In this document: positions 63,500-64,000 of the stretch, piece by piece
Layout: every line of letters begins with the position of its first letter
Position numbering within the stretch: the first letter of the stretch is position 1
Assembly (NCBI GenBank): GCA_029532415.1
Contig: JAQOTA010000046.1
Coordinates: forward strand, 372,001 to 436,000
Reading direction: 5' to 3'
DNA from: Marasmius tenuissimus
Taxonomy: Eukaryota > Basidiomycota > Agaricomycetes > Agaricales > Marasmiaceae
Length of the DNA stretch: 64,000 nt
Position numbers and translations under genes: made by a program
The notes under the pieces: model-generated
What the model saw: only the letters and a program-made list of their open reading frames with translations
Database searches by the model: none
What the model was told of the DNA's origin: nothing

Positions 63500-63978
63500 A
63501 CTCATGCCTCCGCGACACGGAGGCATGGGCTTCCTGAGGAGTCGCAATATCATCTATCTCAGCTGTTCATTGCACACGCATTGGTCCGTCGAAGTACACA
63601 TACATGAATACTCCGATGTGTTCACGAAAGATGTGGTTCATCAGACATTGGAAAGTCGAAGGAACGTTCGTATCTCCTTGGACGTGACTGATGAAGGTAC
63701 CAAGTACCGTTGCAAATGCAGTCTTCAAATACATCCTCTGGGTCAACTCGGACCTGTTCATAGGCATCCGATTGATCTATCTTGAATCTATACTTTGCGG
63801 CAGCTACCTGGGATCGTATCTGATCCTCGTCGGGCATGGGAGTGACGTCCTTGATTGTATTATCATTCCGGTGGCGACAATCAGTTGTTATCCGAATGGT
63901 TTTACCATCCTTCTTGGGAGCACAAAGCATTGGTACTGCTTGGGATACGGTTTGCAGTTCCCACCACTGGGCACGCAT
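63500..63978 (-). pseudogene. Ty3/Gypsy reverse transcriptase fragment
   Basis: The minus strand reads MLCAPKKDGKTIRITTDCRH, then KIDQSDAYEQVRVDPEDVF. After a frameshift near 63690 it reads GTFISHVQGDTNVPSTFQCL and MNHIFREHIGVFMYVYFDG. The catalytic YLDD of this family is replaced by YFDG, so it is inactive. The element continues beyond the right edge and is not the same family as the palindrome Gypsy. Confidence 0.82.
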
Positions 63979-64000
63979 GTACTTGTCGATCTTTTCCGAT

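Overview
The window is repeat-rich genomic DNA from a filamentous basidiomycete, most likely an Agaricomycete. The reasons are short canonical introns (about 41-70 bp, GT...AG), a MYND-finger gene of fungal type, DUF6589 and RecQ-like helicase genes of the kind expanded in Agaricomycetes, and Ty1/Copia, Ty3/Gypsy and LINE relatives typical of that class. Host-like genes are few and small; nested transposable elements account for most of the sequence.

Layout. 1-10128: a degenerate Ty3/Gypsy element exists as two almost identical arms facing each other across an 86-bp spacer (a large palindrome). Each arm carries the same 495-bp solo LTR with the same 5-bp target duplication. The left arm was later split by an intact, very young Ty1/Copia element (Copia-1, 1170-7493, one difference between LTRs, perfect 5-bp duplication GGTTT, one 1803-codon reading frame). 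10129-14807: a second Copia copy that has lost protease and integrase, plus an extra LTR fragment. 14964-23200: several poorly known multi-exon genes, a 1.15-kb TIR element and a probable solo LTR. 23203-25248: a clean three-exon MYND-finger gene. 25249-29653: mostly anonymous sequence and one small multi-exon gene. 30021-35318: a broken LINE carrying a perfect non-autonomous hAT insertion and a rearranged Copia fragment. 35686-40687: several MITEs, one split by a solo LTR.

The most interesting stretch is 40717-60804. First, 40717-46658 is a 5.9-kb unit bounded by 30-bp terminal inverted repeats. It contains two convergent genes whose stops are 15 bp apart: a four-exon DUF6589 protein (one frameshift) and a three-exon RecQ-like helicase. 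I infer a DNA transposon that carries its own helicase. Second, 49141-50955 (element X) and 51972-60796 (element Y) are two diverged, oppositely oriented copies of a non-autonomous DNA transposon. Both have perfect 8-bp target duplications (ACCCCCGA and GAATTTCA), ends reading GGG...CTAAATTCACG, and terminal and internal arrays of a TTCACGTAC-like motif. Y was split by a full-length LINE (53549-60729) with one intact 2287-codon frame.

60805-64000: a small minus-strand gene preceded by a tandem array of about 150-bp exon-like units, a three-exon GIY-YIG/MUG113-like gene, and a dead Gypsy reverse transcriptase fragment. The order of events can be read from the nesting: Gypsy decay, solo LTR formation, inverted duplication, then Copia-1 insertion; and X/Y insertion, then LINE insertion.
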